From: a virus
Length of the DNA stretch: 64,000 bases
Reading direction: 5' to 3' (one strand)
IMG/VR virus record: IMGVR_UViG_3300009184_005291
Coordinates: 1-64,000 of that record
Below are positions 39,109 through 48,209 of this stretch, piece by piece; the stretch's first letter is position 1, and each line of letters opens with the position of its first letter. Made by a program: the position numbers and the translations under genes. Under the pieces are notes generated by a model, which saw nothing but the letters and a program-made list of their open reading frames with translations, did not search any database and was not told the origin of the DNA.

Positions 39109-39807
39109 ATGACCTTCGGAATAGTAAAATCCCTAATAGAAAAAAATCTCTTGGAATCATACAAAAATGAAATGGAATTCAAGAAGACTTTACGAGAATT
39201 CAAACACAACGTTTTGAATAATAAAGCTATGTCTAAAGCGTACGACATTTATAGTCAACTGAGTTCACCTCAAGGTTTAGGTGAACAAGATGCAAAAGAT
39301 TTTATTGAAGAAGGGATTTCTTTATTAAACAAAATTTTACCAAGTATTAAACTTCCAATTACTCTTTCCGAAAAAACTGAAAACAATTATACCGAAATTG
39401 ATACATTAGTTTATAACCAAGGTGTTAATTTACTTGAAAGATTAAATGCGAAGAAAAATATTTTGAAGGTGGTTACATCAACTAAAGAAACAATTAAAGA
39501 AAATATTAATATTCCGATTAGTTCTATGGTTACCATAGCAAACCAAACAGTTAATAACTACATACTTAGTTTAGATGAAAATTCTAAAAAAGAATTTTTT
39601 CAAATAGTTTCTGAAGATGTCAAAACTTTGGAAGCAAAATTTGAAACAATTAAGGAAAGTGCAATATCTAAATTGACGGAACTCCAAAATAGTGAAGATT
39701 CGCAAGATATTAAAACAAAAATTTCAGAAACAATCGATAAAGTTAAGTCTGAAAAGTTTGACCAATTGAATTTTTTGAAATTAAAAAATTTGGAAGAATC
39801 AATTTGA
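39109..39807 (+). CDS. hypothetical head-region protein, 232 aa
   Basis: Helical, Lys/Glu/Ile-rich soluble protein. LGEQ near residue 57 is a candidate protease site. It sits where T4 has small prohead-core genes 67/68 and may play that role (positional inference only). Its end overlaps the opposite-strand bS21 gene by 9 bases. Confidence 0.55.
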   Translation: MTFGIVKSLIEKNLLESYKNEMEFKKTLREFKHNVLNNKAMSKAYDIYSQLSSPQGLGEQDAKDFIEEGISLLNKILPSIKLPITLSEKTENNYTEIDTLVYNQGVNLLERLNAKKNILKVVTSTKETIKENINIPISSMVTIANQTVNNYILSLDENSKKEFFQIVSEDVKTLEAKFETIKESAISKLTELQNSEDSQDIKTKISETIDKVKSEKFDQLNFLKLKNLEESI

Positions 39808-39990
39808 TTGGTCTTTAATACTTTGAATATATTTCGCTTTTAGAATCTGTGCTCTTCTAAGTACAGATTTTTTTGTATATTCTCTTTTCTCGAATAAAAT
39901 CTGATTTTGCTTTGTTTTGATTACTTTTGACTTTAGGGTTTTGAGGGCTTTCTCAATATTGTTACCCTGATTAATTTTAATTATTATCAT
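39799..39990 (-). CDS. ribosomal protein bS21 homologue
   Basis: 63 aa, the usual size. MIIIKINQGNNIEKALKTLK matches the bS21 N-terminus and RRAQILKAKYIQSIKD its C-terminal helix. The central basic region (FEKREYTKKSVLRR) matches too. bS21 binds the 30S platform near the mRNA 3'-end exit; phage copies may replace the host protein and bias initiation (family knowledge plus inference). It lies on the opposite strand within the capsid block. Confidence 0.87.
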   Translation of the reverse strand: MIIIKINQGNNIEKALKTLKSKVIKTKQNQILFEKREYTKKSVLRRAQILKAKYIQSIKDQSN

Positions 39991-40089
39991 ATATTAGAAA
40001 TATCTTCAAGTATAAAAAAATTTTGACATTTATGTATATATTGTATATTTTTTCATTAACAAAAATAAACATACGTAATATCATTATTA

Positions 40090-40527
40090 ATGAAAAAAGG
40101 AAAAAGTGTTAAACTTAACCTATTCAATCCTATTAAGTCCCAATACGGGACAGTAGATTCCAAAAACTTAAAATCGGTTTATATAAATATTCAATCATGG
40201 GTTACACCAAAAGATGAGTTAGATAATTGGAACCGAATTGTATCTGGTTTAGGAAGAGAAATAAAAAATTCAGTTTTTGAATCAATTGATTCAAAAATTT
40301 TTCAAGAAAAAAATATTGTTGATTTGGACCTAAGAACAAGTGGAATTTCTAAAGGGAAAAAATCATTTTTCAACTTAGAAATTAATCTATACACTCTCCG
40401 AGAGATGGATTTCAAATCTGATGAAATAAAAGAATCCATAAAAAACATTGTCAAATCAATCTATAAAAATAACGTAGTTCAGAACAAATACTTCGAATTT
40501 TCAATTTCTAAAAAAGACGAAATTTAG
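40090..40527 (+). CDS. hypothetical protein, 145 aa
   Basis: Basic N-terminus and a predicted ferredoxin-like alternation of strands and helices. No recognised domain. TTTATGTATATATTG lies about 60 bases upstream. Located between portal and protease. Confidence 0.6.
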   Translation: MKKGKSVKLNLFNPIKSQYGTVDSKNLKSVYINIQSWVTPKDELDNWNRIVSGLGREIKNSVFESIDSKIFQEKNIVDLDLRTSGISKGKKSFFNLEINLYTLREMDFKSDEIKESIKNIVKSIYKNNVVQNKYFEFSISKKDEI

Positions 40528-40566
40528 CAAACTATCTGAATCCGTATATTTATCTTAAAAGATTAG

Positions 40567-41283
40567 ATGAAAAATTTAAGAATTTTAGAAGCGAGCGAGC
40601 TTGGCCACGGTATATTAATTGAAATGGACGCTGGTTGGGTTTCTCCGAAAGATGCTCAGAATATTGACATTATAAAAGAAGCATCCAATTTAGATTATAG
40701 AAATCCATTTGAATTTTACGCAGTACTTCAAAAATATGATACTCCAAATAGAAATGGTAGAACATATCCTGAGAGGATTCTAAAAAGAGAGGCAGATAGA
40801 TATAAACAATCTATTTCTAAGGGGTTGTCAACATCTGAATTAAATCACCCTGAATCATCATTAATTGACTTGGACAGAGTATCTCACATCATTACCGATA
40901 TATGGTGGGATAAAAATATACTCATGGGAAAACTCAAATTATTGACATCTCCAGGGTTTCACGAAAGAGGGATTGTTTCGACTAAAGGAGACCAAGCCGC
41001 CAACCTAATGAGACAAGGGGTAACTTTAGGTATTTCTTCAAGAGGTGTTGGGTCGTTGAAGAAAGTAGGAGAAAGAAATGAAGTACAAGATGACTTTGAA
41101 CTAATCTGTTTTGATTTGGTATCTTCACCTTCAACTCCAGGAGCATATCTTTTTACTAATCCTGATGAACGAAGTAAATATGAAGAAAATTTAGAGGAGG
41201 AAATAAAATCTAAACAAAATAATGAGTACGCTGAAAAGTCAGTTGACTTAATGAAAAAATTAGACGATTTTTTAAGAAAATAA
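40567..41283 (+). CDS. prohead protease (gp21-like)
   Basis: 238 aa serine protease of the herpesvirus-assemblin-like fold used by T4. Catalytic candidates are His94 (SELNHPESS) and Ser157/Ser158 (LGISSRGVGS). It also contains ILEAS and IKEAS, so it could self-process at [IL]-x-E sites. It should cleave scaffold, capsid protein and the many proteins here bearing [ILV]-x-E before A or Q. Confidence 0.9.
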   Translation: MKNLRILEASELGHGILIEMDAGWVSPKDAQNIDIIKEASNLDYRNPFEFYAVLQKYDTPNRNGRTYPERILKREADRYKQSISKGLSTSELNHPESSLIDLDRVSHIITDIWWDKNILMGKLKLLTSPGFHERGIVSTKGDQAANLMRQGVTLGISSRGVGSLKKVGERNEVQDDFELICFDLVSSPSTPGAYLFTNPDERSKYEENLEEEIKSKQNNEYAEKSVDLMKKLDDFLRK

Positions 41284-41287
41284 AATT

Positions 41288-41497
41288 ATGGAAGAAAAAT
41301 ATTTTGTAGCAAAAATTCAGTACGATTTTCCTGATGAAAACACAGGTAAGATTAAAAAAGTTAGAGAAGAGAAACTAGTAAAAGGTTACTCTGTCACAGA
41401 CGTTGAAGCAAAAGTAACCAAGAAATATGAGGGGTTCACTCATGATTGGAGAATCACTGCTGTGTCTGAAAGTAAAATCGACGAGGTAATTGAGTAA
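41288..41497 (+). CDS. DUF4494-like protein, 69 aa
   Basis: KYFVAKIQYDFPDENTGKIK followed by EEKLVKGYSVTDVEAKV fits the DUF4494 pattern, a small family mainly of Bacteroidota and their phages. Starts four bases after the protease stop. Function unknown. Confidence 0.65.
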   Translation: MEEKYFVAKIQYDFPDENTGKIKKVREEKLVKGYSVTDVEAKVTKKYEGFTHDWRITAVSESKIDEVIE

Positions 41498-41523
41498 TCA
41501 ACATTATTAAACTGAAACAAATG

Positions 41524-41548
41524 AAGTGGTCTATTGACCACTTTTTTT
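41524..41548 (+). terminator. rho-independent terminator
   Basis: AAGTGGT-ctattg-ACCACTT followed by T-rich sequence. Confidence 0.8.
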
Positions 41549-41590
41549 ATTTTAGGGATATCGTGAAATGACTTTTTTTCATTTTGGTAC

Positions 41591-41598
41591 TATTTATA
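41591..41598 (+). promoter_or_regulatory. putative late promoter element TATTTATA
   Basis: Twenty-four bases ahead of the scaffold ATG; after the terminator, it allows separate expression of scaffold and capsid genes. Confidence 0.55.
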
Positions 41599-41622
41599 TG
41601 ATAAATTAAACAATTTTTTTCT

Positions 41623-43161
41623 ATGCAAGAAAATAAAAACTTAGTACAGGAGGCGTTAATTCAAATGAAAAATGTTGAAGAAGCTATCGCCCAGAACGCA
41701 AAAGGAATACTTGCTTCTACTATGAAGGAAGAAATCAACCAATTAGTAAAAGAATCTCTATCAGAACAAGACATGGAAGATGAGGTTGAATTAGATACAG
41801 ACATCGAAATGGATGAACCTGTTGATAATGAAGATGATATGGAAATGGACATGGAATTTGACATGGACATGGATATGGATTCAGAAGAAAGTCCAATAGA
41901 TTTGACTGACGCTTCTGACGAAGAAATTCTGAAGGTGTTCAAGGCCATGGGTGAAGAAGATGGCATCATCGTAAAAAAAGATGGTGAAGATATTCACTTA
42001 ACCGATAATGACACCGATTCTGAATACTTAGTTAAGCTTGGTGAGTCTGAAGAAGACGAAGAAGAATTAGACGAAACAATGCACATGGATGAAATGGATG
42101 ACATGGATCTTGACACAGAAGATGTTATCAATGCAATTTTCTCTAAAGATGGCGATGTTGAAGACATCGACATGGAGGATGAAGAAGTTATGTACGAAAT
42201 TGAATTTAACGAAGAAGATGATGACATGATGGAACAAGAAGATGATGACATGATGGAAGAAGAAGATGACGACATGATGGAAGAAGAAGATTTGGACGAA
42301 TCTTACAACCACAGAAGATCTGTTAGAGAAGGTAAATCGACAGTAAAACCTAAGGGTGTTGGAATTGGGTCTGGACCAAAATTCACTTACAAAGATAAAG
42401 CTAAAGGCGGATTCGATGAAAAGAAGAAAGAAGGACCAAAATCAGTTGGTACTGGTAAACCAAAATTCGAATACAAGAAAGGTGAAAATATGGAACAAAA
42501 ATCCAAAGTTGTTAAGGCAGAAACAAAAGAAGGTCAAGGATACAAAGACAAAGAGGATGAAAGATTGGCAATGAAACATGGTAAAATTGCTTCAAAAGAT
42601 CTTAAAACTACTAAGGCTCGTAGAGATGACGCAGGTTTTGAAAAAAGAGAAACCAAAGAGGCGGCTAGAACTTATGGAATGGGTTCAAAAGAAGGACGAG
42701 GACTAAGAAAAGGTATTACTAATAACAGAAATTATGTTTATGGTAAAAACGGAGTAAAAGTTGAATCCACAGAATCAGAAGTTAATGTGTTGAGAGAAAA
42801 GAATGAAGAGTACAGAAAAGCATTAAATATTTTCAGAGAAAAACTTAATGAAGTTGCTATCTTCAACTCAAACTTGGCATATGCTACAAGATTGTTCACT
42901 GAACATTCGACCACTAAAAAAGAGAAAATTAATATTCTTAGAAGATTCGATAATGTAGATACTTTGAAAGAATCTAAAAATCTTTATAGGTCAATTAAAG
43001 ATGAATTGTCTAAAACTGAAAGTACACCAATTAACGAATCAGTAGAAGCTAAATTAAACAAGAATGTTTCTACAGGTTCATCAACTACCCTAATTGAATC
43101 AAAAACTTATGAGAATCCTCAATTCTTAAGAATGAAAGATTTGATGAGTAAAATTGGGTAA
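41623..43161 (+). CDS. prohead scaffold-type protein (gp22-like position)
   Basis: 512 aa. Helical N-terminus with LSEQ at 46-49 (candidate cleavage), then a very acidic Met/Asp/Glu repeat region of about 180 residues (DDDMMEEEDDDMMEEE), then a basic, Gly/Lys-rich middle, then a coiled-coil-like C-terminus (NEEYRKALNIFREKLNEV). Its place between protease and capsid protein is that of T4 gp22. Probably digested during maturation. Confidence 0.75.
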   Translation: MQENKNLVQEALIQMKNVEEAIAQNAKGILASTMKEEINQLVKESLSEQDMEDEVELDTDIEMDEPVDNEDDMEMDMEFDMDMDMDSEESPIDLTDASDEEILKVFKAMGEEDGIIVKKDGEDIHLTDNDTDSEYLVKLGESEEDEEELDETMHMDEMDDMDLDTEDVINAIFSKDGDVEDIDMEDEEVMYEIEFNEEDDDMMEQEDDDMMEEEDDDMMEEEDLDESYNHRRSVREGKSTVKPKGVGIGSGPKFTYKDKAKGGFDEKKKEGPKSVGTGKPKFEYKKGENMEQKSKVVKAETKEGQGYKDKEDERLAMKHGKIASKDLKTTKARRDDAGFEKRETKEAARTYGMGSKEGRGLRKGITNNRNYVYGKNGVKVESTESEVNVLREKNEEYRKALNIFREKLNEVAIFNSNLAYATRLFTEHSTTKKEKINILRRFDNVDTLKESKNLYRSIKDELSKTESTPINESVEAKLNKNVSTGSSTTLIESKTYENPQFLRMKDLMSKIG

Positions 43162-43203
43162 TCAAAATTAAATAAACAAATAAAACAAAACAAAATACTA
43201 AAA

Positions 43204-44997
43204 ATGGGAGCATTATTAGAATCAGGTCTTGTAGGTAACATCGGTCTTAAGCACCTTAAAGTTATCAAAGAAGACACAATCAACAAATGGGACAAATTAG
43301 GATTCTTAGAGGGTCTTAAGGGTCACATGAGAGAGAACGTAGCTCAACTTTATGAAAACCAAGCTTCTCACTTAATCAACGAAGCATCATCTACATCTGA
43401 TACAGGTGCATTTGAGACAGTGGTTTTCCCTATCGTTAGAAGAGTTTTCTCTAAATTATTAGCAAACGATATCGTTTCAGTACAAGCAATGAACTTACCA
43501 ATCGGTAAATTATTCTACTTCGTACCTAACATCCAATCTTATGAGAATGGACAGAATCAACACTGGGCTCCTTACGGATCACCAAACGCTGCGGCTGACC
43601 AAACTCCTAATTCAGGATATGATTACAACTTAACTAAAGACCTTTACGATAGATTCTACGAAGGTAACGAACCAGCGTTGGATCCACCAGGTTTATTCGA
43701 CTATTCAAAAGGACAGTTTTCAGCGATTACTGCTGACGTTACAACTGTAGCATGGGCTGGAAGCAACTTGATTCCTTCAGCGTATACTCTTTCTGATTAC
43801 AGAAAAGTATTGATAGTTATGTCAGGTTTTGCTTCTGATGGAGCAGGTAAGTTAATTGGTCCTGATGGTCAACCAATGGATAACGAAGCATTCTTATCTG
43901 ATTTGACTGTTTATGGTTCAGCTGGTAACGTTTACACTTCAGCTAACACATCAAACCCTTACTTATTCAGAGTTGTAACTCAGAGATATGGTAAAGGTAT
44001 TGTAGAATATGGTAATAACAACCAAACGTTGGTATTCCCTAACAGTAAGACAGATGGTGGTCAGTTTGACAACGTTTGTGACGCTGAAGGTAAAATCTAC
44101 TTAGAAGTTGATTTACAAGTACCAGTATGTATCACTTGCGGTGGTTCATTAGATGGTTACACTGGTTCAACATTCGCGTCAACAATCGCAACTAACTCTC
44201 AAGCATTCTCAGCAACTTATAGAATCTATAAGAACTTGGAATTCGAAGACAGAATTGGTGAAGTTTCTTTTGACCTTATGTCAGTAACAGTTTCTGTAAC
44301 TGAAAGAAAATTAAGAGCTCAGTGGTCTCCAGAAATGGCTCAGGACGTTGCGGCATTCCACAACATCGACGCTGAAGCTGAATTAACAGCATTGTTATCT
44401 GAGCAAGTTGCTGCTGAAATCGATAGAGAAATCTTGAGAGACCTTAGAAAAGCTGCAGCTTGGAACTTAAGATGGGATTACAATGGATGGAAGAGATTAG
44501 GTTCTTCTGCAGTACCTTATACTCAGAAAGACTGGAACCAAACTCTTATCACAGCAATCAACCAAATTTCTGCACAAATCCACAAGTCAACATTGAGAGG
44601 TGGAGCTAACTGGATCGTTGTTTCTTCTGAAATCAGTGCTATCTTTGATGACTTGGAATACTTCCACGTATCAAACGCAGCTCCTGAGCAGGATCAGTAC
44701 AACATGGGTATTGAAAGAGTTGGTACATTAGCAGGTCGTTACCAAGTGTATAGAGACCCTTACTTCCCACCTAACCAAGTGTTGATGGGTCACAAAGGAA
44801 CTTCTCTATTGGACACAGGTTACATCTACGCACCGTATGTACCTCTACAATTAACTCCTACAATGTACAATCCGTTTAACTTTACTCCGATTAAGGGTAT
44901 TATGACGAGATACGCTAAGAAAGTTGTCAACAATCGCTTTTACGGACGAATTACAGTTGATGGTGTTAGAACATTTGACTTGAGAGAATTGAGATAA
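43204..44997 (+). CDS. major capsid protein (gp23-like)
   Basis: 597 aa. Residues 58-61 (INE then A) match the T4 gp23 maturation site in place and sequence, followed by FETVVFPIVRRVFSKLL as in gp23. A central insert with LDPPGLFDYSK and CITCGGS is followed by conserved LRAQWSPEMAQDVAAFH and the C-terminal FTPIKGIMTRYAKKVVNNRF. Its codon use is the most strongly biased in the window, as expected for the most abundant protein. Confidence 0.93.
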   Translation: MGALLESGLVGNIGLKHLKVIKEDTINKWDKLGFLEGLKGHMRENVAQLYENQASHLINEASSTSDTGAFETVVFPIVRRVFSKLLANDIVSVQAMNLPIGKLFYFVPNIQSYENGQNQHWAPYGSPNAAADQTPNSGYDYNLTKDLYDRFYEGNEPALDPPGLFDYSKGQFSAITADVTTVAWAGSNLIPSAYTLSDYRKVLIVMSGFASDGAGKLIGPDGQPMDNEAFLSDLTVYGSAGNVYTSANTSNPYLFRVVTQRYGKGIVEYGNNNQTLVFPNSKTDGGQFDNVCDAEGKIYLEVDLQVPVCITCGGSLDGYTGSTFASTIATNSQAFSATYRIYKNLEFEDRIGEVSFDLMSVTVSVTERKLRAQWSPEMAQDVAAFHNIDAEAELTALLSEQVAAEIDREILRDLRKAAAWNLRWDYNGWKRLGSSAVPYTQKDWNQTLITAINQISAQIHKSTLRGGANWIVVSSEISAIFDDLEYFHVSNAAPEQDQYNMGIERVGTLAGRYQVYRDPYFPPNQVLMGHKGTSLLDTGYIYAPYVPLQLTPTMYNPFNFTPIKGIMTRYAKKVVNNRFYGRITVDGVRTFDLRELR

Positions 44998-45020
44998 TCG
45001 AAATTTCGATATGGTAAAAA

Positions 45021-45045
45021 GGGACAAGAAATTGTCCCTTTTTTT
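45021..45045 (+). terminator. rho-independent terminator after capsid gene
   Basis: GGGACAA-gaaa-TTGTCCC followed by seven T. Confidence 0.9.
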
Positions 45046-45054
45046 ATGTTCTGA

Positions 45055-45062
45055 TATTTATA
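45055..45062 (+). promoter_or_regulatory. putative late promoter element TATTTATA
   Basis: Between the capsid terminator and the ATG at 45077. Confidence 0.55.
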
Positions 45063-45076
45063 ATAAATTGTATATT

Positions 45077-46255
45077 ATGATTAAGCAAACTTGGGAAATA
45101 TCACAAGAAGAACGAAATAGAATTATTTCACTTCACGAATCCGCAACAAAGAATCTTTATTTAGTGTCTGAACAAAATACTGCCGAACCTGAAAAAGATT
45201 CAATTAGTTTGACCAAACGGGTTGAATTTCCAAGTGGATTTCATAGTTCATCTGCAGTAAATCTTGAAACCCTCATAGATTTGTCCAAAATTGAAGAATT
45301 CTTAAAAAAATATAAAGATAAAAAGATAGTTATTAAACTAAAGTCAAGTGAATCACAGGTTCCAAATAATGATAACGAGGTTACTCCAAAGAAAAGACTT
45401 AACCCTGGAGACCTTAGTAAAATGAGATATCAAACTATTCAAACTTTTATGACTGAATGGTTAAATGGTCTTGTTTCTAAAGGTATTATTTCTCAAGTTC
45501 CTAAATTTATAAACACTGAACCTCATATTGACACAACTACGCCTTGGGATCCAAAATCATCTCCTAAAGATCCAAAATATACTAAACATCAGTTTGTTGA
45601 GATTGAGGTAAACGCGGAAGGTCAGATAGAGCCGAAAAAAACTTTAACACCTGAGTTTCAGAAGGTCGAAACTTCGAGAACAGAATATTCAACGACAAAC
45701 AATTATAATACTGCTTTATTTTATAACTATAGTTATGCACCAGGTGCTGTCCTTGGTATGAGTCAGTCGGAAGCTGAGTCTTTGCCTGGAGCTTTATTAA
45801 CTATGAATAGGGAATTTGTACTTGATACTCCAGCACCAAAATTAAATCTACCATCATTCCCAATAAAAATAACCCCAAATGGTGGACAAACTGTACCCGT
45901 AATAGTTTTGAAACAAAAGAAAGGTAATGAAGTACCCGATTCACCAAATTATTGGATAAAATGGAACGCATATGTTTCAGACTCATATACCCTTGAAATT
46001 CCATTTCCGAAAGATAGTAAAGAATTTCAATCTGCTTGGCTATTCATGTATTTTTATATTAATTCACCAAATTCATTCCCTCAAGATTGGAAATTTATTG
46101 CAAACAAACCTGAAAATGTAGATTGGAATTTAGTTGATGTTGAATTACAAAGTGGCGGGGAACAAAAATACAGTAAGACTATCGCAACCCAAAAAGATGT
46201 ATGGAGTAAATATCCTATGGATTGGTATGCTAATATGGTAAAGAAAGTTTATTGA
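45077..46255 (+). CDS. virion-type protein with SLHES propeptide, 392 aa
   Basis: The ATG at 45077 follows a TATTTATA element; an earlier in-frame ATG at 45011 lies inside the capsid terminator. Residues 8-32 (EISQEERNRIISLHES then YLVSE before Q) form a propeptide-like segment ending at a candidate cleavage site. The rest is beta-rich with Ser/Thr/Pro stretches. Probably packaged in or attached to the head (inference). Confidence 0.6.
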   Translation: MIKQTWEISQEERNRIISLHESATKNLYLVSEQNTAEPEKDSISLTKRVEFPSGFHSSSAVNLETLIDLSKIEEFLKKYKDKKIVIKLKSSESQVPNNDNEVTPKKRLNPGDLSKMRYQTIQTFMTEWLNGLVSKGIISQVPKFINTEPHIDTTTPWDPKSSPKDPKYTKHQFVEIEVNAEGQIEPKKTLTPEFQKVETSRTEYSTTNNYNTALFYNYSYAPGAVLGMSQSEAESLPGALLTMNREFVLDTPAPKLNLPSFPIKITPNGGQTVPVIVLKQKKGNEVPDSPNYWIKWNAYVSDSYTLEIPFPKDSKEFQSAWLFMYFYINSPNSFPQDWKFIANKPENVDWNLVDVELQSGGEQKYSKTIATQKDVWSKYPMDWYANMVKKVY

Positions 46256-46260
46256 ATTCA

Positions 46261-46782
46261 TCAATTCAACGCAATAAAAGAGAAATAATAATGATTTTCA
46301 GTTTTTTGATAAGAAAGGTAAAATCTTTTTGTTTTCTCATCGAGAAGAAGTTCGTTGTGTGATTCGGAATGTTTCCATTTTAAGAAACAATATTTTACAA
46401 CATCGTATTCTGTCGAAGTTTCCATTGACATCTTGTTCAAGATTTCTTCGATTTCTTTTACGTTTGAAAACCAATTTCCTATTCCGTCTTTTTTAGGGAT
46501 ATTTATTTTCATAATATTTTCCCCCCCGTATGTAAAATCAGAAATATACGAATGTATATTTTCATTAAATCCATTGTGACTGTAATCTTCCACTATACTT
46601 TTACTACGTAAATCGGCAAATTCTTTCATAGAGTAATCGATTTTAACTGGATTCAATCCATTTGAACATCTATACTCATTTAAGATTTGTTCAAAATTAA
46701 TAATAATGGGAGTACTGTCATTATTTGGATTCTTGAACCCAAATAATAAAAATGAAAGCAATAGAATAACAATTTTTTTCAC
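46261..46782 (-). CDS. secreted CAP-domain protein, 173 aa
   Basis: Signal peptide (KKIVILLLSFLLFGF). The CAP (SCP/PR1) fold is suggested by NEYRCSNGLNPVKID, then SHNGF, YGGENI and finally WKHSESHNELLL. Such exported proteins occur in bacteria with diverse roles. As a phage product it may act in the periplasm or on the cell surface (inference). Confidence 0.68.
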   Translation of the reverse strand: MKKIVILLLSFLLFGFKNPNNDSTPIIINFEQILNEYRCSNGLNPVKIDYSMKEFADLRSKSIVEDYSHNGFNENIHSYISDFTYGGENIMKINIPKKDGIGNWFSNVKEIEEILNKMSMETSTEYDVVKYCFLKWKHSESHNELLLDEKTKRFYLSYQKTENHYYFSFIALN

Positions 46783-46787
46783 AAAGA

Positions 46788-47012
46788 TTATTTTTTTTCA
46801 GTAAAGTGGTTATTCATTATTCTTAATGATTTAGAAACAATTTCAGATTCTTGTAATGAGAAAATTCTTGAATTGTGAGAGTATTCTAATGCTTTGATAA
46901 TCATGTAATATGCCTGTTCCAAGTTCATGTCATCACACAGGGTGTTTACATCGTTTGGAGTGTAATACGCGATACTATCGAATAGTAATCCTATTGGTTG
47001 TTTTTGTTCCAT
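46788..47012 (-). CDS. hypothetical protein, 74 aa
   Basis: Small acidic helical protein. It precedes the CAP gene by five bases and is divergent from the gene at 47050, with a TATTTATTG in the shared spacer. Function unknown. Confidence 0.55.
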   Translation of the reverse strand: MEQKQPIGLLFDSIAYYTPNDVNTLCDDMNLEQAYYMIIKALEYSHNSRIFSLQESEIVSKSLRIMNNHFTEKK

Positions 47013-47049
47013 TATTTTGAATTGACGGTATATTTATTGTTACAAAGTT

Positions 47050-47736
47050 ATGAAAAAAAATTCAATAAAAGAAGCGACAGGTTCTGGTAGTTCCGGAAAA
47101 TTTAAGGTACCTATTGTTCTTGCCCCACAGCCATGGGAAAAGAATCAATTAGCACCATTCACAGACCCTTTATATTCGTATACAAATGCCGAATTAGCCT
47201 ACGAAGAAGCGGACGGAGACTTCATAGAATCTCCTGAAAAAAGGGCTCAAATTGAAAAAAGAACTAAAAAATTATCTAAAATGACTGATTATTTGAAACA
47301 ATTTTATACTGGACAAAATGACGAAGAGGGATCGGCACTTAATCCAACTATGAGTGGTGACCCATTAAAAGAATCATTATTGAAAGAAGATTTGGCGGTT
47401 TGGTTCGGTACTAAGAAAAAACCTAAAGGATCGAAACAGCCTTCAGGACCATGGGTTAATATTTGTAGAAAAAAGGAAGGAGGAGGGCATCCTCCTTGTG
47501 GTAGACCTGAAGCAGATAGTAAGGGATATCCTAAATGTCGTGCTAAAGGAGTCGCCGCAAACATGACCGACGCCCAAAAGAAATCAGCATGTTCACAGAA
47601 AAGACGTGCCGAGAAAAAAGACCCCAAAGTTGGAACTGGAAACAAACCAACTATGACATCTTATAAACCAAAAAAATCCCAAAATGAATCATTAAGGGAT
47701 TTAATTCTTAAAATTTTGAAAGAAAACATTAGATAA
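47050..47736 (+). CDS. virion-type protein with Cys-rich basic domain, 228 aa
   Basis: IKEA at residues 6-9 is a candidate cleavage site. The C-terminal half (WVNICRKKEGGGHPPCGRPE, then YPKCRAK and ACSQKRRAEKK) is a Cys/Lys-rich DUF5872-like module common in phage head-region proteins, possibly nucleic-acid binding. The tail ends with a leucine-rich helix (LRDLILKILKENIR). Confidence 0.6.
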   Translation: MKKNSIKEATGSGSSGKFKVPIVLAPQPWEKNQLAPFTDPLYSYTNAELAYEEADGDFIESPEKRAQIEKRTKKLSKMTDYLKQFYTGQNDEEGSALNPTMSGDPLKESLLKEDLAVWFGTKKKPKGSKQPSGPWVNICRKKEGGGHPPCGRPEADSKGYPKCRAKGVAANMTDAQKKSACSQKRRAEKKDPKVGTGNKPTMTSYKPKKSQNESLRDLILKILKENIR

Positions 47737-48124
47737 GCTTTTCTAAAATTTTCTTCAGTGAGTGTTGTACTTGGCTATGCATTTCCTTTTCAAATTTCAT
47801 TCTTGCTTCTTCTACTTTGTTATCAAACATTCTGTTTAATTTCTCAGACATCAAATCAGAAACTACAATGTCGTAGTTATACACGTGATTTGTTATATTT
47901 ATCCTGTTTTCGTGAAGAACCACAAACATTTGTAGAAACTCATTTTTGATATATCTTTTTTGTGAGAGAGGGGCAATTAAAAATTTAGAACTTTCATGAT
48001 TGATTAACTTACGGCAAATTGAAGATGCAGTTTTTTCATTCTCATCAAGTTCTACTTGTGGTACAAGTTTTCTTTTGAATCTAATAAAAAATCTAGTCCA
48101 AATTTTTTTGAAGAATTTTTTCAT
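47729..48124 (-). CDS. hypothetical protein, 131 aa
   Basis: Basic helical protein (KKFFKKIWTRFFIRFKRK at the start). It overlaps the end of the convergent gene by 8 bases. The N-terminus is strongly cationic and amphipathic and could bind membranes. Function unknown. Confidence 0.6.
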   Translation of the reverse strand: MKKFFKKIWTRFFIRFKRKLVPQVELDENEKTASSICRKLINHESSKFLIAPLSQKRYIKNEFLQMFVVLHENRINITNHVYNYDIVVSDLMSEKLNRMFDNKVEEARMKFEKEMHSQVQHSLKKILEKLI

Positions 48125-48176
48125 GATGATGGGTATGATTTGATAGTCTTACAAAAGTAATAAAATTCTTCGACAA

Positions 48177-48205
48177 AAAAAAGAAGAACCTAAATTCTTC
48201 TTTTT
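48177..48205. terminator. terminator-like hairpin
   Basis: AAAAGAAGAA-cctaaa-TTCTTCTTTT between two minus-strand genes; probably ends the gene starting at 48677. Confidence 0.65.
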
Positions 48206-48209
48206 ATTT

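Noticed and set aside
45011-45076. Upstream start for the protein at 45077
   Set aside because: It falls within the capsid terminator; the later ATG has the promoter element and gives the typical propeptide.
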